A stretch of DNA of 64,000 nt from Longimicrobiales bacterium (GCA_951828585.1 OX639991.1:4322001-4386000), one strand, 5' to 3'. Positions 44,727 through 54,688 are shown, counted from the first letter of the stretch. Numbers and translations are program-made. The notes: generated by a model not told the origin, from the sequence alone.

Positions 44727-45174
44727 TCCGTATTCCGCCGATGCCGATCACCGATTCCGCCATGCCGATCACCGATTCCGGGGCATGCCGATCACCTTGG
44801 AGGAGAGCGGAGGTCCATAGGGGCGCTGGGGTCGGGTTACGGGTTTGAAGTTTAGGGGTTGGAGGGGGTAGTCGTCGAGTGTGAAGGGACCGTTGGCAGT
44901 GTGTTGCTGGGACGGCCGGCGGGCCGGTTTTTCCGGAGGGGTGTAGGTAGGGCGAAGGTCTTCGGACGGCCTCTACGGCGCTCTGGAGAGCGGTTTTGCG
45001 AGGGAACCGGGCCATTTGTCCCGGATTGGGGGGTGCGGACGGATCCGGGCCGGCCGCAACGGAACGCCCGGACGGCCGCACGGCCCGCTCAGAGCTGTCT
45101 TTCCGTCTTTTCACCCCCGATCGCAGGGAGAGACGCGCTTCCAGAGGCATGCTTGAGCCCGGTCTCTCGGCGGA

Positions 45175-45939
45175 TCAGGCGTCGCCGGGGACGGCGTCGG
45201 CTTCCTTCGTCGAGTCGTAGAGCCTTCTCATCGATCCGCCCTTGAGGGCGATGCGGTGCGCGTTGTTGAGCAGTCTGTCGAGGATGGCGTCGCCGAAGGT
45301 GGGATCGCCGACGACCTCGTGCCAGTGCTCGACGGGGACCTGGCTGGCCAGCAGCGTGCCGCGGCGGGCGTAGCGGTCGTCGAGGACCTCGAGGAGGTCG
45401 TGCCGTCCCTGTCCCGAGAGCGAAGCGAGCCCCCAGTCGTCGAGGACGAGGAGCCACGTCCGGGCGAGCCTCTGGATGACCTTGGGATACGACCCGTCGC
45501 CGCGGGCGAGGGTGAGTTCGTCAAGCAGGCGGGAGACGCGGTAGTAGCGCGTCGAGATTCCGGCGCGGCAGGCCTGGTGGCCCAGCGCGCACGCCAAGTA
45601 GGATTTTCCCGAGCCCGTGGCACCGCTGACGAGCACGGTTTGGCCGTCCCGGATCCACTGCCCGGAGGCGAGGCGGAGCACGAGGGATTTGTCCAGTCCG
45701 CGAGGGGCCTTGAAGTTGATGTCTTCGATGGTCGCGTCGAGGTGGAGCTTGGCGTGGCCTTTCAGTCGCTGGTAGCGGCGCTGCTTCCGTTCGGTCTTCT
45801 CGCGTTCGAGGAGCAGGGAGAGGCGGTCCTCGAAGGACAGTTCGGCGATGTCGGGCATGGCGGCCTGTTCCTGGAAGGCCTCGGCCATGCCGGAGAGCCG
45901 GAGTTCGTGAAGCAGGTCGAGGGTGGGTTGGCGAAGCAT
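45175..45939 (-). CDS. istB: IS21 transposition ATPase IstB
   Basis: 254 residues, ATG at 45937-45939. AAA+ ATPase related to DnaC: N-terminal LLHELRLSGMAEAFQEQAA, Walker A VSGATGSGKSYLA, Walker B WLLVLDDWGLASL and sensor-like HRIALKGGSMR at the end. IstB assembles on target DNA and activates IstA for strand transfer. It starts 5 bp after the istA stop. Confidence 0.93.
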   Translation of the reverse strand: MLRQPTLDLLHELRLSGMAEAFQEQAAMPDIAELSFEDRLSLLLEREKTERKQRRYQRLKGHAKLHLDATIEDINFKAPRGLDKSLVLRLASGQWIRDGQTVLVSGATGSGKSYLACALGHQACRAGISTRYYRVSRLLDELTLARGDGSYPKVIQRLARTWLLVLDDWGLASLSGQGRHDLLEVLDDRYARRGTLLASQVPVEHWHEVVGDPTFGDAILDRLLNNAHRIALKGGSMRRLYDSTKEADAVPGDA

Positions 45940-45944
45940 GATGG

Positions 45945-47504
45945 TCAGGACTCCTTTCCATTCTGGGGAGTGTAGTACCCGGGCCCGCGGATGTTGGCGT
46001 GGTGGCCGGGGAGGGAGAGCGTGTACTGCTGGTCGTCGGCCTGGTCGAGGCCGGTCGCGAGGATGGACTTGACGGACTTGTAGCTCAGCGTGCCGATGTC
46101 CAGCGCGTGGCGGCAGGCGGCCTCCAGGCGCTCGGCGCCGTAGGCCCGCAGCAGTGCCTTGAGCCCGAGGCAGCTGCGGTAGCCCTGTTCGGGGTGGGGC
46201 CGGCTGTCGAGGAGTTGTTCGACGAACGCGGCCGTGTGCGATCCGGTCCTCTGTCCCCAGGCGATCAGTCGGGACGGCGTCCAACCCGCATGGGCGCGGT
46301 GCGAGGCGGGCATGTGCGACGGTTCGGTCGCGTATCCGCCCTTCCTGTGGACCCGTAGGTGCGCGGCCACCCGGCGGTACTTGTGGAAGATCTCGACGGT
46401 CTGGGCCGTGAGCCGAACGTCGACCTCGCAGCGGCCCAGCGGGTGGGGGACGCTGTAGAGCGCGTGCTCGACCTGGATGTGGTAGTCGATGTTGACCCGC
46501 GCCTTGCGCCACTCCGCGTATTCGTAGCGCTCGGCCGGAAGCGGCTTGAGCGCCGGCCGGTCGAGATCCTCGAACCAGCTGCGGCGGCTCCCATCGGTCT
46601 TGTCGAACGGCCGCTCGTTCAGCGCGGCCAGCAGCGGCGCGATGGCGTCGCGGAGTTCGCCGAGCGAGAAGAACGTATGGTTGCGCAGCGGCGCCATGAC
46701 CCAGCGCTCGACGTGTTGGACTGCGGTTTCCGCCTTGGCTTTGTCCCGAGGTGCCCGGGGCCGCGCCGGCAGCACTGCGGTTCCGTAGTGGGTGGCCAGT
46801 TCCTGGTACGTCGGGTTCAAGTCCGGCTCGTAGCGGCTGGCCTTGTGGACCGCGGCCTTCTCGTTGTCCGGGATCACGAGTTCGGGCACCCCGCCCCAAA
46901 ATTCGAACATCCGGACATGCGACATCGTCCAGTCCGGCAGGGACCGGCTCCGGGTCACGTCCACGAAGGTGTAGTTCGACGCGCCGAGGACACCGACGAA
47001 GACCATGACGTCCCGCGCCTCGCCGGTCTTCCGGTCCACGACTTCGAACTTCGGGCCCGCGTAGTCCACGAACGCCTTTTCGCCCGCCCGGTACACCTGC
47101 CGCATGACCACGTCGATCCGTCCCCGCCACGCCCTGTAGCGCTCGCAGAACCAGCTGTACCCGTAGCCGTTCGGATGCGCCGCCCGGTACTCCAGCCACA
47201 ACAGCTGCAGCGTCACGCCCTTGTGGCGTTGAAGCTCCCGGTGAACCTGCTCCCAGTTCGGCTCCGGCCGGGGAACCCGCGACGGTGGCAGGGGCGGGAA
47301 CAGCGCCGCCTCAAGCGCGGCGTCGTCCAGCCCCTCCGGCAACGGCCAGGAGAAGCCCCCGGCGCTTGCCCGCCGCACGTAATCGCTCACCGTGCTGTTG
47401 GCGATGCCGAGCGATCTGGCGATCTCCCGGTGGCTGCGCCCGGCCTCGTACTTCAGACGCAGCACTTCTCGAATCTTCCGCATGGACAACCTCTTCTGTG
47501 ACAC
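45945..47504 (-). CDS. istA: IS21 transposase IstA
   Basis: 519 residues, ATG at 47502-47504. HTH near residues 20-45 (SHREIARSLGIANSTVSDYV), rve/DDE core with Asp in AFVDYAGPKF, Asp in LVIPDNEKAAV and Glu in KAKAETAVQHVERWV, then the C-terminal beta barrel (VEHALYSVPHPLG) and a helical tail that contacts IstB. Intact and adjacent to istB, so the element is potentially active. The copy at 7836-9491 keeps only the first ~390 residues. Confidence 0.93.
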   Translation of the reverse strand: MSQKRLSMRKIREVLRLKYEAGRSHREIARSLGIANSTVSDYVRRASAGGFSWPLPEGLDDAALEAALFPPLPPSRVPRPEPNWEQVHRELQRHKGVTLQLLWLEYRAAHPNGYGYSWFCERYRAWRGRIDVVMRQVYRAGEKAFVDYAGPKFEVVDRKTGEARDVMVFVGVLGASNYTFVDVTRSRSLPDWTMSHVRMFEFWGGVPELVIPDNEKAAVHKASRYEPDLNPTYQELATHYGTAVLPARPRAPRDKAKAETAVQHVERWVMAPLRNHTFFSLGELRDAIAPLLAALNERPFDKTDGSRRSWFEDLDRPALKPLPAERYEYAEWRKARVNIDYHIQVEHALYSVPHPLGRCEVDVRLTAQTVEIFHKYRRVAAHLRVHRKGGYATEPSHMPASHRAHAGWTPSRLIAWGQRTGSHTAAFVEQLLDSRPHPEQGYRSCLGLKALLRAYGAERLEAACRHALDIGTLSYKSVKSILATGLDQADDQQYTLSLPGHHANIRGPGYYTPQNGKES

Positions 47505-47692
47505 CCTCTTTCTCCTCGTCTCAAGGAACCTCTGGCGAGGATGGAAGAGGGTGTCGCTACAGCAGGTTCTCCAGCGCTCCTACTCGCTCACTCCAAGGTG
47601 ATCGGCATGCTCTGGAATCACTGATCGGCATACTCTGGAATCGGTGATCGGCATGAAATGGAATCACTGATCGGCATGGGCCGGAATCAGCA

Positions 47693-48226
47693 CTCGACCG
47701 CACCCAGCCGATGCTTCCGCTGCGTCCGGGGACGCCCGCCCGCCAGACCCACGACTACAAGCGCAACGGCACCACCTCGCTCTTCGCCGCCCTCGACATC
47801 GCCACCGGCGAGGTCATCGGAAAATGCTACCCGCGCCACCGGTCCGTCGAGTTCAGGAAGTTCCTCGCGGTCATCGAGAAGGCGGTGCCGAAGGAGATGG
47901 ATGTCCATCTGGTCCTCGACAACTACGGCACCCACAGGACCGCGATGATCCACAAGTGGCTTCTCAGACACCCCCGCTTCCACCTGCACTTCACCCCGAC
48001 CAGCGCGTCATGGCTCAACCAGATCGAACGCTGGTTCGCCGAAATCACGAACAAGCAGATCCGGCGCGGAAGCTACCGAAGCACCCACGAACTCGTGCAG
48101 GCCATCGAGGACTACCTGGCCGTCCACAACGAGGATCCGAAGCCCTTCGTCTGGACGAAGTCCGCGGACGACATCCTGGAATCCCTCAAGAGTTACTGCG
48201 AACGTATTACCGATACAGAACACTAG
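47693..48226 (+). pseudogene. IS630 transposase, 3' part
   Basis: Continues with THDYKRNGTTSLFAALDIAT, the second Asp in VHLVLDNYGTHRT and the Glu in SWLNQIERWFAEI, completing the DDE triad of IS630. The stop codon TAG uses the TA of the target site. Upstream part at 44166-44726; separated by the nested IS21. Confidence 0.9.
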
Positions 48227-48430
48227 ATACTGCGTGAACCGTGATTCCTTACATCGCCGCGGCGATGTCTTACAGGGAAGCCGAGCGGTCGCAGGACGCG
48301 ACGCGGTGGGGTGACCGTGTCGCCCCGTTCGATCGAGTACCAGACGTTCAATGTGTTCGAACAACTCCGCTTCGCCGGCTCCCAGATGCTCACCGGCAAC
48401 TCGGGCAACCAGCACGGTGCAAGCTTCCCG

Positions 48431-50242
48431 CTACGCCCCCTCCTCCAACCCGTACTTCCTGACCTTGCGATAGAGCGTCCGTTCACCGATGCCCAGGAGT
48501 TCGGCGGCCTGTCGGCGGTTCCAGTCCACCGAATCCAGCACGGTGCCGATCACGTCCCGTTCCATGTCCTCGAGGGTCATCCCGGGACGGTAGGCGACGG
48601 CGTCGCGGGGAGGGGGGTGTTCCATCGCTGGTACGGAGTCCGGATCCGCTTGCGGCTCGGGGCTCGGTTCGGAAGGGGCGTCGTCGTCCGGCGGCGGGTC
48701 CGATCCGGCTTCCATGCCGGGCTCCTCGTCCGGTCCCGGGTACGGATCCGGGCCCGTGGCCTCGTACGCGAAGTCCGTCTCCACGATCGCATCCCCCTCC
48801 TCTTCAACTTCCTCCAGCGCGACAGCTTCCTCGACACCCTCCGCATCCCCCACCCCCACCCCCCGCTCCACCACGATCTCCGCCCGGGGCCGCACGTCTT
48901 CCCCACCAGCCTCCACCGCACGCCCACCCAACCCCTCCCCCGCCCCGATCAGCACCCCGCCCCGCTCCTCCTCCGCCTGGAAGTCCTCGAACTCCCGCCT
49001 GAGGTCCTCGATGTCGACCTTCATGTCCATCATCGTGCGGAAGATGAACTCGAGCTGGGGACGGAGCGACTGCACGCCGTCGTCGCCGCGCTGCCGCCCG
49101 GGACGCGCCACCGGCACCATGGCGAGCGAGCCCTCGCCGGACCGCACGTCCTCGGGGATGTCCTCGGCGCGGATCTGCCGGCCGGGGGCGAGGACCACCA
49201 TGCTCTCGATCAGGTTGCGGAGTTCGCGCACGTTGCCGGGCCAGCGGTGCCGCATGAGAATCCGCATGGCCTTGTCGGAGATGCCGCGGAAGGGGCCGCG
49301 GTCGTGGCGCTTGCTCGCATCGCGGATGAAGCTGTCGACCAGGCGCGGGATGTCGTCGCGGCGGTGGCGAAGCGGGGGAAGCGCAATGGTGAGGACGTTG
49401 AGGCGGTAGTAGAGGTCCTTGCGGAAGTCGCCGGAGACGACCAGGTGCTCAAGGTGCTGGTTGGTCGCGGCGAGGGGCCGCACGTTCACCTTGATGAGCT
49501 TCTGTCCGCCTACCCGGTGGAACTCCTGCTGCTCCAGGACGCGCAGGAGCTTGGTCTGGGTCTGGGGGGGCATCTCGCCGATCTCGTCGAGGAAGATCGT
49601 GCCGCCGCTGGCCAGCTCGAAGAGGCCTTTGCGCGTGTCGATGGCACCGGTGAAGGCGCCCTTTTCGTGGCCGAAGAGCTCGCTTTCGAGAAGGGTCTCG
49701 GAGAGCGCGGCCACGTTGACGGGGATGAAGGCCTTGTGGCGGCGGCGCGAGAGGGCGTGGATGCCGCGGGCGACGAGTTCCTTGCCGGTGCCCGATTCGC
49801 CGGTGATGAGGACGGTGGCGTCGACCGGGGCGATCTGGACGATGCGCTCCATGACCTGGAGCATGGCGTCGGTCTCGCCGACGATCCCGGTGGCTGCGCG
49901 GAGGCGGGTGCGCTGGATGAGGCGGGTGCCGACGAGGACGATCTCTTCGGCGTCGGGGGGTGGGGGGAAGGTGGTGGTAACGGCTGGAGGGAGATTGCCC
50001 GCGGTGTCCGGGTCGACGACCGCGAAGACGGGGGCGCCGAGCTGGGCTGCCTGCTTCGTCTGGCGGTGCGCGGCCGGCGTGTCCGCGCCACCGGTGAACA
50101 CCAGCAGGGCGGGGTCGTCGACCGCGGTCACGATCTCGGACGAGGTGAAGAGCTCGACCCGGTAGCCCGCGTGGCGGAATCCGTCCCGGAGCTTGCCCGC
50201 GAGGGGCAGGTCGTGCGTGGTGACGAGGACGGTGTCGGCCAT
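48431..50242 (-). CDS. Sigma-54-dependent transcriptional regulator with pseudo-receiver
   Basis: 603 residues from the ATG at 50240-50242 (a TTG six codons upstream is also open). Residues 1-100 look like a receiver fold, but the phosphoacceptor strand reads LLVFTGGAD without the usual Asp, so control is probably not by phosphorylation. The AAA+ domain has GESGTGKE (Walker A), GAFTGA (sigma-54 contact), FLDEIGEM (Walker B) and FRKDLYYRLN (Arg finger). A ~130-residue acidic, Pro-rich linker precedes a Fis-type HTH (RRQAAELLGIGERTLYRKVR) at the C-terminus. It lies 81 bp downstream of gcvT, the last gene of the block. Confidence 0.9.
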   Translation of the reverse strand: MADTVLVTTHDLPLAGKLRDGFRHAGYRVELFTSSEIVTAVDDPALLVFTGGADTPAAHRQTKQAAQLGAPVFAVVDPDTAGNLPPAVTTTFPPPPDAEEIVLVGTRLIQRTRLRAATGIVGETDAMLQVMERIVQIAPVDATVLITGESGTGKELVARGIHALSRRRHKAFIPVNVAALSETLLESELFGHEKGAFTGAIDTRKGLFELASGGTIFLDEIGEMPPQTQTKLLRVLEQQEFHRVGGQKLIKVNVRPLAATNQHLEHLVVSGDFRKDLYYRLNVLTIALPPLRHRRDDIPRLVDSFIRDASKRHDRGPFRGISDKAMRILMRHRWPGNVRELRNLIESMVVLAPGRQIRAEDIPEDVRSGEGSLAMVPVARPGRQRGDDGVQSLRPQLEFIFRTMMDMKVDIEDLRREFEDFQAEEERGGVLIGAGEGLGGRAVEAGGEDVRPRAEIVVERGVGVGDAEGVEEAVALEEVEEEGDAIVETDFAYEATGPDPYPGPDEEPGMEAGSDPPPDDDAPSEPSPEPQADPDSVPAMEHPPPRDAVAYRPGMTLEDMERDVIGTVLDSVDWNRRQAAELLGIGERTLYRKVRKYGLEEGA

Positions 50243-50323
50243 GGGCGGGGTGGGGGTCAAGGGTTGCGTGCGGGCCCGCTGCGTCGCCTTGCCAATGCCG
50301 GGGGGATCTTGTTCACGGGCTGC

Positions 50324-51433
50324 CTATCTCCGGATCGAGCCTTCGGTGTAGAAGGGCGGGCGCTGGGTGACGCCGGCGATGACCCGGCCGCGGATGCGGA
50401 CGCCGACTTCGGTGCCGGGACGGGCCGCGGCAACGGGAAGGTATCCCATCGCGATGCCGCCGCCGAGGGAGGGGCTGGCGACTCCGGAGGTGACGGTGCC
50501 GACATCTTCGCCGTGGTGGACGAGGGGGTAGCCGGGGCGCGGGAATCCGCGCTGGGTGAGGCGGACGCCGGTAAGTCGGCGAGTGACGCCGCGTTCCTTT
50601 TCGGCGGCCAGCGCCGCCCGGCCGATGAAGTCGCCCGCGTCGAGCTTCACGATCCAGGCCAGGCCGGACTCCAGCGCGGTGTGGTCCTCGTCGAGGTCGT
50701 TGCCGTAGAGCGCGTAGCCCATCTCGAGGCGCAGGGAGTCGCGTGCGCCGAGGCCGGCGGGGATGAGGCCGTGGGGGGTACCCGCTTCGGTGACCGCGTT
50801 CCAGACGGCGGGGGCGGCGGGGGCGGGGAGGTAGAGCTCGAAGCCGTATTCGCCCGTGTAGCCGGTGCGGCTGATCACGGCGTCGGCGCCCGCCACGTTG
50901 CCCTCGGCGAAGCGGTAGTACCCGATCGCGCCGAGATCGGCGGGGGTCAGGGGGGTCAGGATCGTCTGGCTGGCCGGGCCCTGGAGGGCGATCAAGGCGA
51001 TGTCGTCGGAGTCGTCGGAAATCTCTACGTCGTATCCCGCGGCATGCTCCGTGACCCAGTCCCAGTCCTTGGCCCGGTTGCTGGCGTTGACGACCAGCAC
51101 GATGCGGTCCGCGAACCGGTAGATAAGCAGGTCGTCGAGGATGGTGCCGCGTTCGTTGCAGAGCGCCGAGTACTGCGCCTGTCCGACGGCCACGCGCGAC
51201 GCGTCGTTCACGGTCAGGTACTGGACGAGGTCCTCCGCCTGGGGGCCGCGCACGGTGAATTCGCCCATGTGCGAGACGTCGAAGAGGCCGGCGGCGGTGC
51301 GCACGGCCGCGTGTTCGGCGCGGATGCCGGTCGGGTACTGCACGGGCATGGCGTAGCCGGCGAAGGGCACCATCTTGCCGCCGAGTGCGGTGTGGGCATC
51401 GTGCAGCGGGGTTCTGGCGAGGGTCTTGTCCAT
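50324..51433 (-). CDS. gcvT: Glycine cleavage system T protein (aminomethyltransferase)
   Basis: 369 residues, the usual length. LHDAHTALGGKMVPFAGYAM at the start, DVSHMGEFTVRGPQAE, VNASNRAKDWDW, SRTGYTGEYGFELY (folate site) and the GCV_T C-terminal barrel domain are all in order. It transfers the methylene group from aminomethylated H-protein to tetrahydrofolate. Start chosen at ATG 51431-51433; an open frame runs far upstream without homology and overlaps argF. Other gcv genes are not in the window. Confidence 0.9.
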   Translation of the reverse strand: MDKTLARTPLHDAHTALGGKMVPFAGYAMPVQYPTGIRAEHAAVRTAAGLFDVSHMGEFTVRGPQAEDLVQYLTVNDASRVAVGQAQYSALCNERGTILDDLLIYRFADRIVLVVNASNRAKDWDWVTEHAAGYDVEISDDSDDIALIALQGPASQTILTPLTPADLGAIGYYRFAEGNVAGADAVISRTGYTGEYGFELYLPAPAAPAVWNAVTEAGTPHGLIPAGLGARDSLRLEMGYALYGNDLDEDHTALESGLAWIVKLDAGDFIGRAALAAEKERGVTRRLTGVRLTQRGFPRPGYPLVHHGEDVGTVTSGVASPSLGGGIAMGYLPVAAARPGTEVGVRIRGRVIAGVTQRPPFYTEGSIRR

Positions 51434-51513
51434 TTCTATGCAAAGGCCTTTCTGTCGGCGGTCCCTGGCCAGGGGGGCTCGAAGTAGGTAGAGGGGGTCG
51501 TCTCCACGGGCTG

Positions 51514-52422
51514 TCAGCCGATCAGGTCTAGGAGGATGGCCTTGATGACGTGCAGGCGGTTCTCCGCCTCGTCGAATACGCGCGAGCGGCGGCCGTCGAT
51601 CACGCCCGCGGTCACCTCTTCTCCGCGGTGGGCGGGAAGACAGTGGAGGAAGATGGCCGACGCGTCCGCACGCTGCATCACCGCTTCGTCGACCTGGTAG
51701 CCAGCGAAGGCCACCTCGCGGGCGCGTTGTTCCTCCTCCTGGCCCATCGAGGCCCACACGTCGGTGGTGACGATGTGGGCGCCCTCGGCGGCCTCGGCGG
51801 GAGAGCGGACGAGCTGGACGGCGGCGGCGGAGCGGGCGCGGTCCAGGATCACCGGATCGGGGCCGTACTCCGGGGGACAGGCCAGCCGCAGCGGGAACCC
51901 GAACCGGGCCGCGGCGTTCAGCCACGAGTTGGCCATGTTGTTGCCGTCGCCGATCCACGCTACCCGCAGCGCGGCCAGGCCTTCGCCGAACTCCTCGACC
52001 GCGGTGAAGAGGTCCGCCATGACCTGGCAGGGGTGCAACAGGTCGGTGAGGCCGTTGATGACCGGGACCGACGCCTCGCGCGCCAGTTCGACGACCTCGT
52101 CGTGGCCGAAGGTTCGGATGAGGATGCCGTCTACGTAGCGGCTCAGGACCTTCGCCGTGTCGGCCACGGTCTCGCCGCGCCCCATCTGCGACTCGCGGTC
52201 CGAGATCATTAGGGCGTGGCCGCCCAGCTGGGCCATCCCCACCTCGGTGCTCACCCGGGTGCGGGTCGAGCTCTTGCGGAAGATCATGGCCAGAGTGCGG
52301 CCCTCGAGGGGACGCCCGGCGAACTCGCCCGCCTTGAGGCGCCCGGTCAGCTCCAGGAGGTGCCGCAGGTAGGCGGTCTCTTGGGCGGCGAGGTCGAGGA
52401 AGTGTCGCGGCGAGGTTGCCAT
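51514..52422 (-). CDS. argF: Ornithine carbamoyltransferase
   Basis: 302 residues. Carbamoyl phosphate site SSTRTR (residues ~51-56), LLHPCQ (~128-133), ornithine loop WASMGQEEE and the catalytic HCLPAHRGEEV near residue 260. Makes citrulline from ornithine and carbamoyl phosphate. Other arginine genes are not adjacent; it sits 22 bp after hslU. Acetylornithine or succinylornithine carbamoyltransferase variants are possible in related bacteria, but the residues seen fit plain ArgF. Confidence 0.9.
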   Translation of the reverse strand: MATSPRHFLDLAAQETAYLRHLLELTGRLKAGEFAGRPLEGRTLAMIFRKSSTRTRVSTEVGMAQLGGHALMISDRESQMGRGETVADTAKVLSRYVDGILIRTFGHDEVVELAREASVPVINGLTDLLHPCQVMADLFTAVEEFGEGLAALRVAWIGDGNNMANSWLNAAARFGFPLRLACPPEYGPDPVILDRARSAAAVQLVRSPAEAAEGAHIVTTDVWASMGQEEEQRAREVAFAGYQVDEAVMQRADASAIFLHCLPAHRGEEVTAGVIDGRRSRVFDEAENRLHVIKAILLDLIG

Positions 52423-52444
52423 GGGTGCCAGCAGCCGGGTTCCG

Positions 52445-53992
52445 TCAGAGGATGTAGCGGCTGAGGTCGTCGTCGGAGGTGATCTTGTCCAGCCGCTCGC
52501 GCACGAACTCGGCCGTGACCACGACCGTCTCGCCCCGGCCCTCGTCAGGCAGGTCGAAGAGAAGGTCCTCGAGGAGCGTGGTCAGCACGGTGCGCAGTCG
52601 GCGGGCGCCGATGTTCTCCATGCGGTCGTTGAGGTCGGCCGCGATGCGGGCGATCTCCTCGATGCCATCATCGGTGAACTCCACTTCCGCGCCCTCGGTG
52701 TCGACCAGCGCCCGGTACTGCCGCACCAGGGCGTTACGCGGCTCGCGCAGAATCCGGACGAACTCCGGCGCGCCCAGGCTCTTGAGCTCCACGCGGATCG
52801 GGAAGCGGCCCTGCAGTTCGGGGATCAGGTCCGACGGCTTGGCGACGTGGAAGGCGCCCGCCGCGATGAAGAGGATGTGGTCGGTGCGGACAAAGCCGTA
52901 CTTGGTCTGCACATTGGATCCCTCCACGATCGGCAGCAGGTCGCGCTGCACCCCCTCTCGGCTCACATCCGGCCCCGCCCCGCCCCGCCGCCCCGCCACC
53001 TTGTCGATCTCGTCCAGGAAGATGATGCCGGTTTCTTCAGCCCGGTCGAGCGCCTCGTTGACCACCTCGTCCATGTCCACCAGGCGGTCCAGTTCCTCCT
53101 GGAAGAGGATGCGGCGCGCTTCGGCGACCGTCACCGTGCGGCGCTTGGAGCGCTTGGGAAGCATGTCCTGAAGCATTTCGGAGATGTTCATGTCCATCCC
53201 CTCCATGCCCCCCATCGGGAACATCATGCCACTCACGGGCATGCCCTGCTGGATGTCGATCTCCACGGTGCGTTCCTCGAGGTGGCCGTCAACGAGGAGT
53301 TTGCGAAGCTTGCTGCGGGTGCGCGCGCGCCGTTCGGCGAGCGAGGCGTCGCCGTTGGGGTCTCCAGGCTGAGGCGTGCTTCCCGGCGCGGCGGGTCCCG
53401 CGACGAAGACGTTCCCGGGCGATCCGGTCACGCCCGAGGGCTGGGGCGAGGCCTGGGTGCCACCCGAAGTCCGCGTCGCCGCGGGGGTGGCCGGCCCCGC
53501 TGAATCGGGGAGCAGCAGGTCCAGCAGTCGCTCCTCGACCCGCCGTTCAGCTTCGCCTTCGACCTCTTCCTCGCGGGCCGCGCGCACCATGGCCACCGCC
53601 GTGTCCACGAGGTCGCGGATCATCGACTCGACATCCCGTCCCACGTAGCCGACCTCGGTGAACTTGGAGGCCTCCACCTTGATGAAGGGAGACCCCGTCA
53701 AACGGGACAGCCGCCGCGCGATCTCGGTCTTCCCGACGCCGGTGGGGCCGATCATGATCAGGTTGTTGGGCAGGATTTCCTCGCGCAGCTCCTCGTCCAC
53801 CTGCTGCCGCCGCCAGCGGTTGCGCAGCGCGATCGCCACCGCCTTCTTCGCCTCGGACTGCCCGATGATGTACTTGTTGAGTTCGGCAACGACCTCGCGC
53901 GGGGTGAGCGGGTCGAGCCAGTGGGGAGCGTCGGGCGGGCGGCGGGTCTGGGACGGCGCGGCGGTGTCGGCGGGAAGGATCCCGGTACTCAT
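52445..53992 (-). CDS. hslU: HslU ATPase subunit of the HslVU protease, with enlarged I domain
   Basis: 515 residues, longer than the ~440-460 usual. AAA+ motifs: [10 protein letters not shown] (Walker A, ~80), [18 protein letters not shown] (Walker B) and the GARRL sensor 2 near the end; C-terminal DDLSRYIL is the tail that docks into HslV. Extra length comes from a Pro/Ser/Thr/Gly-rich linker inside the I domain (about 160-235), which normally gates substrate entry. ATG overlaps the hslV stop (ATGA). Confidence 0.95.
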   Translation of the reverse strand: MSTGILPADTAAPSQTRRPPDAPHWLDPLTPREVVAELNKYIIGQSEAKKAVAIALRNRWRRQQVDEELREEILPNNLIMIGPTGVGKTEIARRLSRLTGSPFIKVEASKFTEVGYVGRDVESMIRDLVDTAVAMVRAAREEEVEGEAERRVEERLLDLLLPDSAGPATPAATRTSGGTQASPQPSGVTGSPGNVFVAGPAAPGSTPQPGDPNGDASLAERRARTRSKLRKLLVDGHLEERTVEIDIQQGMPVSGMMFPMGGMEGMDMNISEMLQDMLPKRSKRRTVTVAEARRILFQEELDRLVDMDEVVNEALDRAEETGIIFLDEIDKVAGRRGGAGPDVSREGVQRDLLPIVEGSNVQTKYGFVRTDHILFIAAGAFHVAKPSDLIPELQGRFPIRVELKSLGAPEFVRILREPRNALVRQYRALVDTEGAEVEFTDDGIEEIARIAADLNDRMENIGARRLRTVLTTLLEDLLFDLPDEGRGETVVVTAEFVRERLDKITSDDDLSRYIL

Positions 53993-54558
53993 GGCTGGGT
54001 GAGCTCCAGTAGGGTGATCTCGCGGTTCGTGTAGACGCAGATGTCGGCGGCGATCTCAAGGGCGCGGCGCGCGATGCCGGGGGCGTCCATATCCGAGCAC
54101 TCAATGAGCGCTTTGGCCGCCGCGAGGGCATACGCGCCACCCGACCCGATGGCCAGGACGGGCATGTCGGGTTCGATGACGTTGCCGTCGCCGCCCACGA
54201 GAAAGAGATGGTCGCGGTCGGCCACCGCGAGGAGCGCCTCGAGGCGGCGCAGGTAGCGGTCCGTGCGCCACTCCTTGGCCAGCTCGACGCAGGCGCGTGG
54301 CAGGTTGGACGGCCACCGCTCCAGCTTGCCCTCCAGCTTGGAGAAGAGGGTGAAGGCGTCGGCCACCGCGCCCGCGAAGCCCGCGAGGACCTTGCCGTCC
54401 TTGAGGAGGCGGACCTTGCGCGCCGCTCCCTTGACCACGGTGTCACCCATGGTGACCTGGCCGTCGCCGGCCATGGCGACACGGCCGTCCCGCGCCACGG
54501 CGATGACGGTGGTGGCATGGATGGGGGTGTTGGGGAGGAGGGGGGAGGTGGGGTGCAT
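53989..54558 (-). CDS. hslV: HslV peptidase subunit
   Basis: 189 residues. The N-terminal-nucleophile Thr follows a 15-residue leader ending [12 protein letters not shown], so the leader must be removed for activity. [20 protein letters not shown] and [10 protein letters not shown] are characteristic of HslV. A later start would shorten the leader, but no ATG or GTG lies between residues 2 and 16. Coupled to hslU by a 4-bp overlap; forms the dodecameric peptidase core. Confidence 0.95.
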   Translation of the reverse strand: MHPTSPLLPNTPIHATTVIAVARDGRVAMAGDGQVTMGDTVVKGAARKVRLLKDGKVLAGFAGAVADAFTLFSKLEGKLERWPSNLPRACVELAKEWRTDRYLRRLEALLAVADRDHLFLVGGDGNVIEPDMPVLAIGSGGAYALAAAKALIECSDMDAPGIARRALEIAADICVYTNREITLLELTQP

Positions 54559-54688
54559 GGGGTGGGTTTAAGGGACGAGTCGCGTGCGTGTTGCGTCGGC
54601 AGGGGGCCGAGTTTCGTTGAGCGGGGGGCCGGAAGTGGGTCCGGCGCGGGTCCAACCTTAAAACATAGGGAACTTGAGGGGTCGTCCG

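Larger units (their letters stand above)
44727..47692 (-). mobile_element. Complete IS21-family insertion sequence
   Basis: 2966 bp flanked by the 6-bp direct repeat CTCGAC (44721-44726 and 47693-47698). It carries istA and istB on the minus strand. Multiple terminal repeats occur: ATGCCGATCA at 44741, 44762 and 44785 on the left, and its complement TGATCGGCAT at 47599, 47622, 47645 and 47668 on the right, at 21-23 bp spacing. About 370 bp at the left end, after istB, are noncoding. A truncated copy lies at 8313-9681. Confidence 0.93.
44072..48223 (+). mobile_element. IS630-family element interrupted by IS21
   Basis: Outer ends GTGTGATGTATCA (44072) and, reverse-complemented, GTGTTCTGTATCG (48223) are flanked by TA on both sides (44070-44071 and 48224-48225), the IS630 target duplication. 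Without the nested IS21 and its 6-bp repeat the element is about 1180 bp, normal for IS630. The transposase is split, so it cannot move by itself. Confidence 0.85.

Noticed and set aside
45175-47199. A 674-codon minus-strand frame running upstream of istB through istA
   Set aside because: Only its last 254 codons (istB) are real. The rest is an out-of-frame shadow of istA with Arg/Gly/Pro-rich composition.
48311-51487. A 1058-codon open frame on the plus strand
   Set aside because: It lies antisense to the sigma-54 regulator and gcvT, which have clear conserved motifs. The sequence is Gly/Arg/Asp-rich with no domain. High GC and codon bias create such shadow frames.
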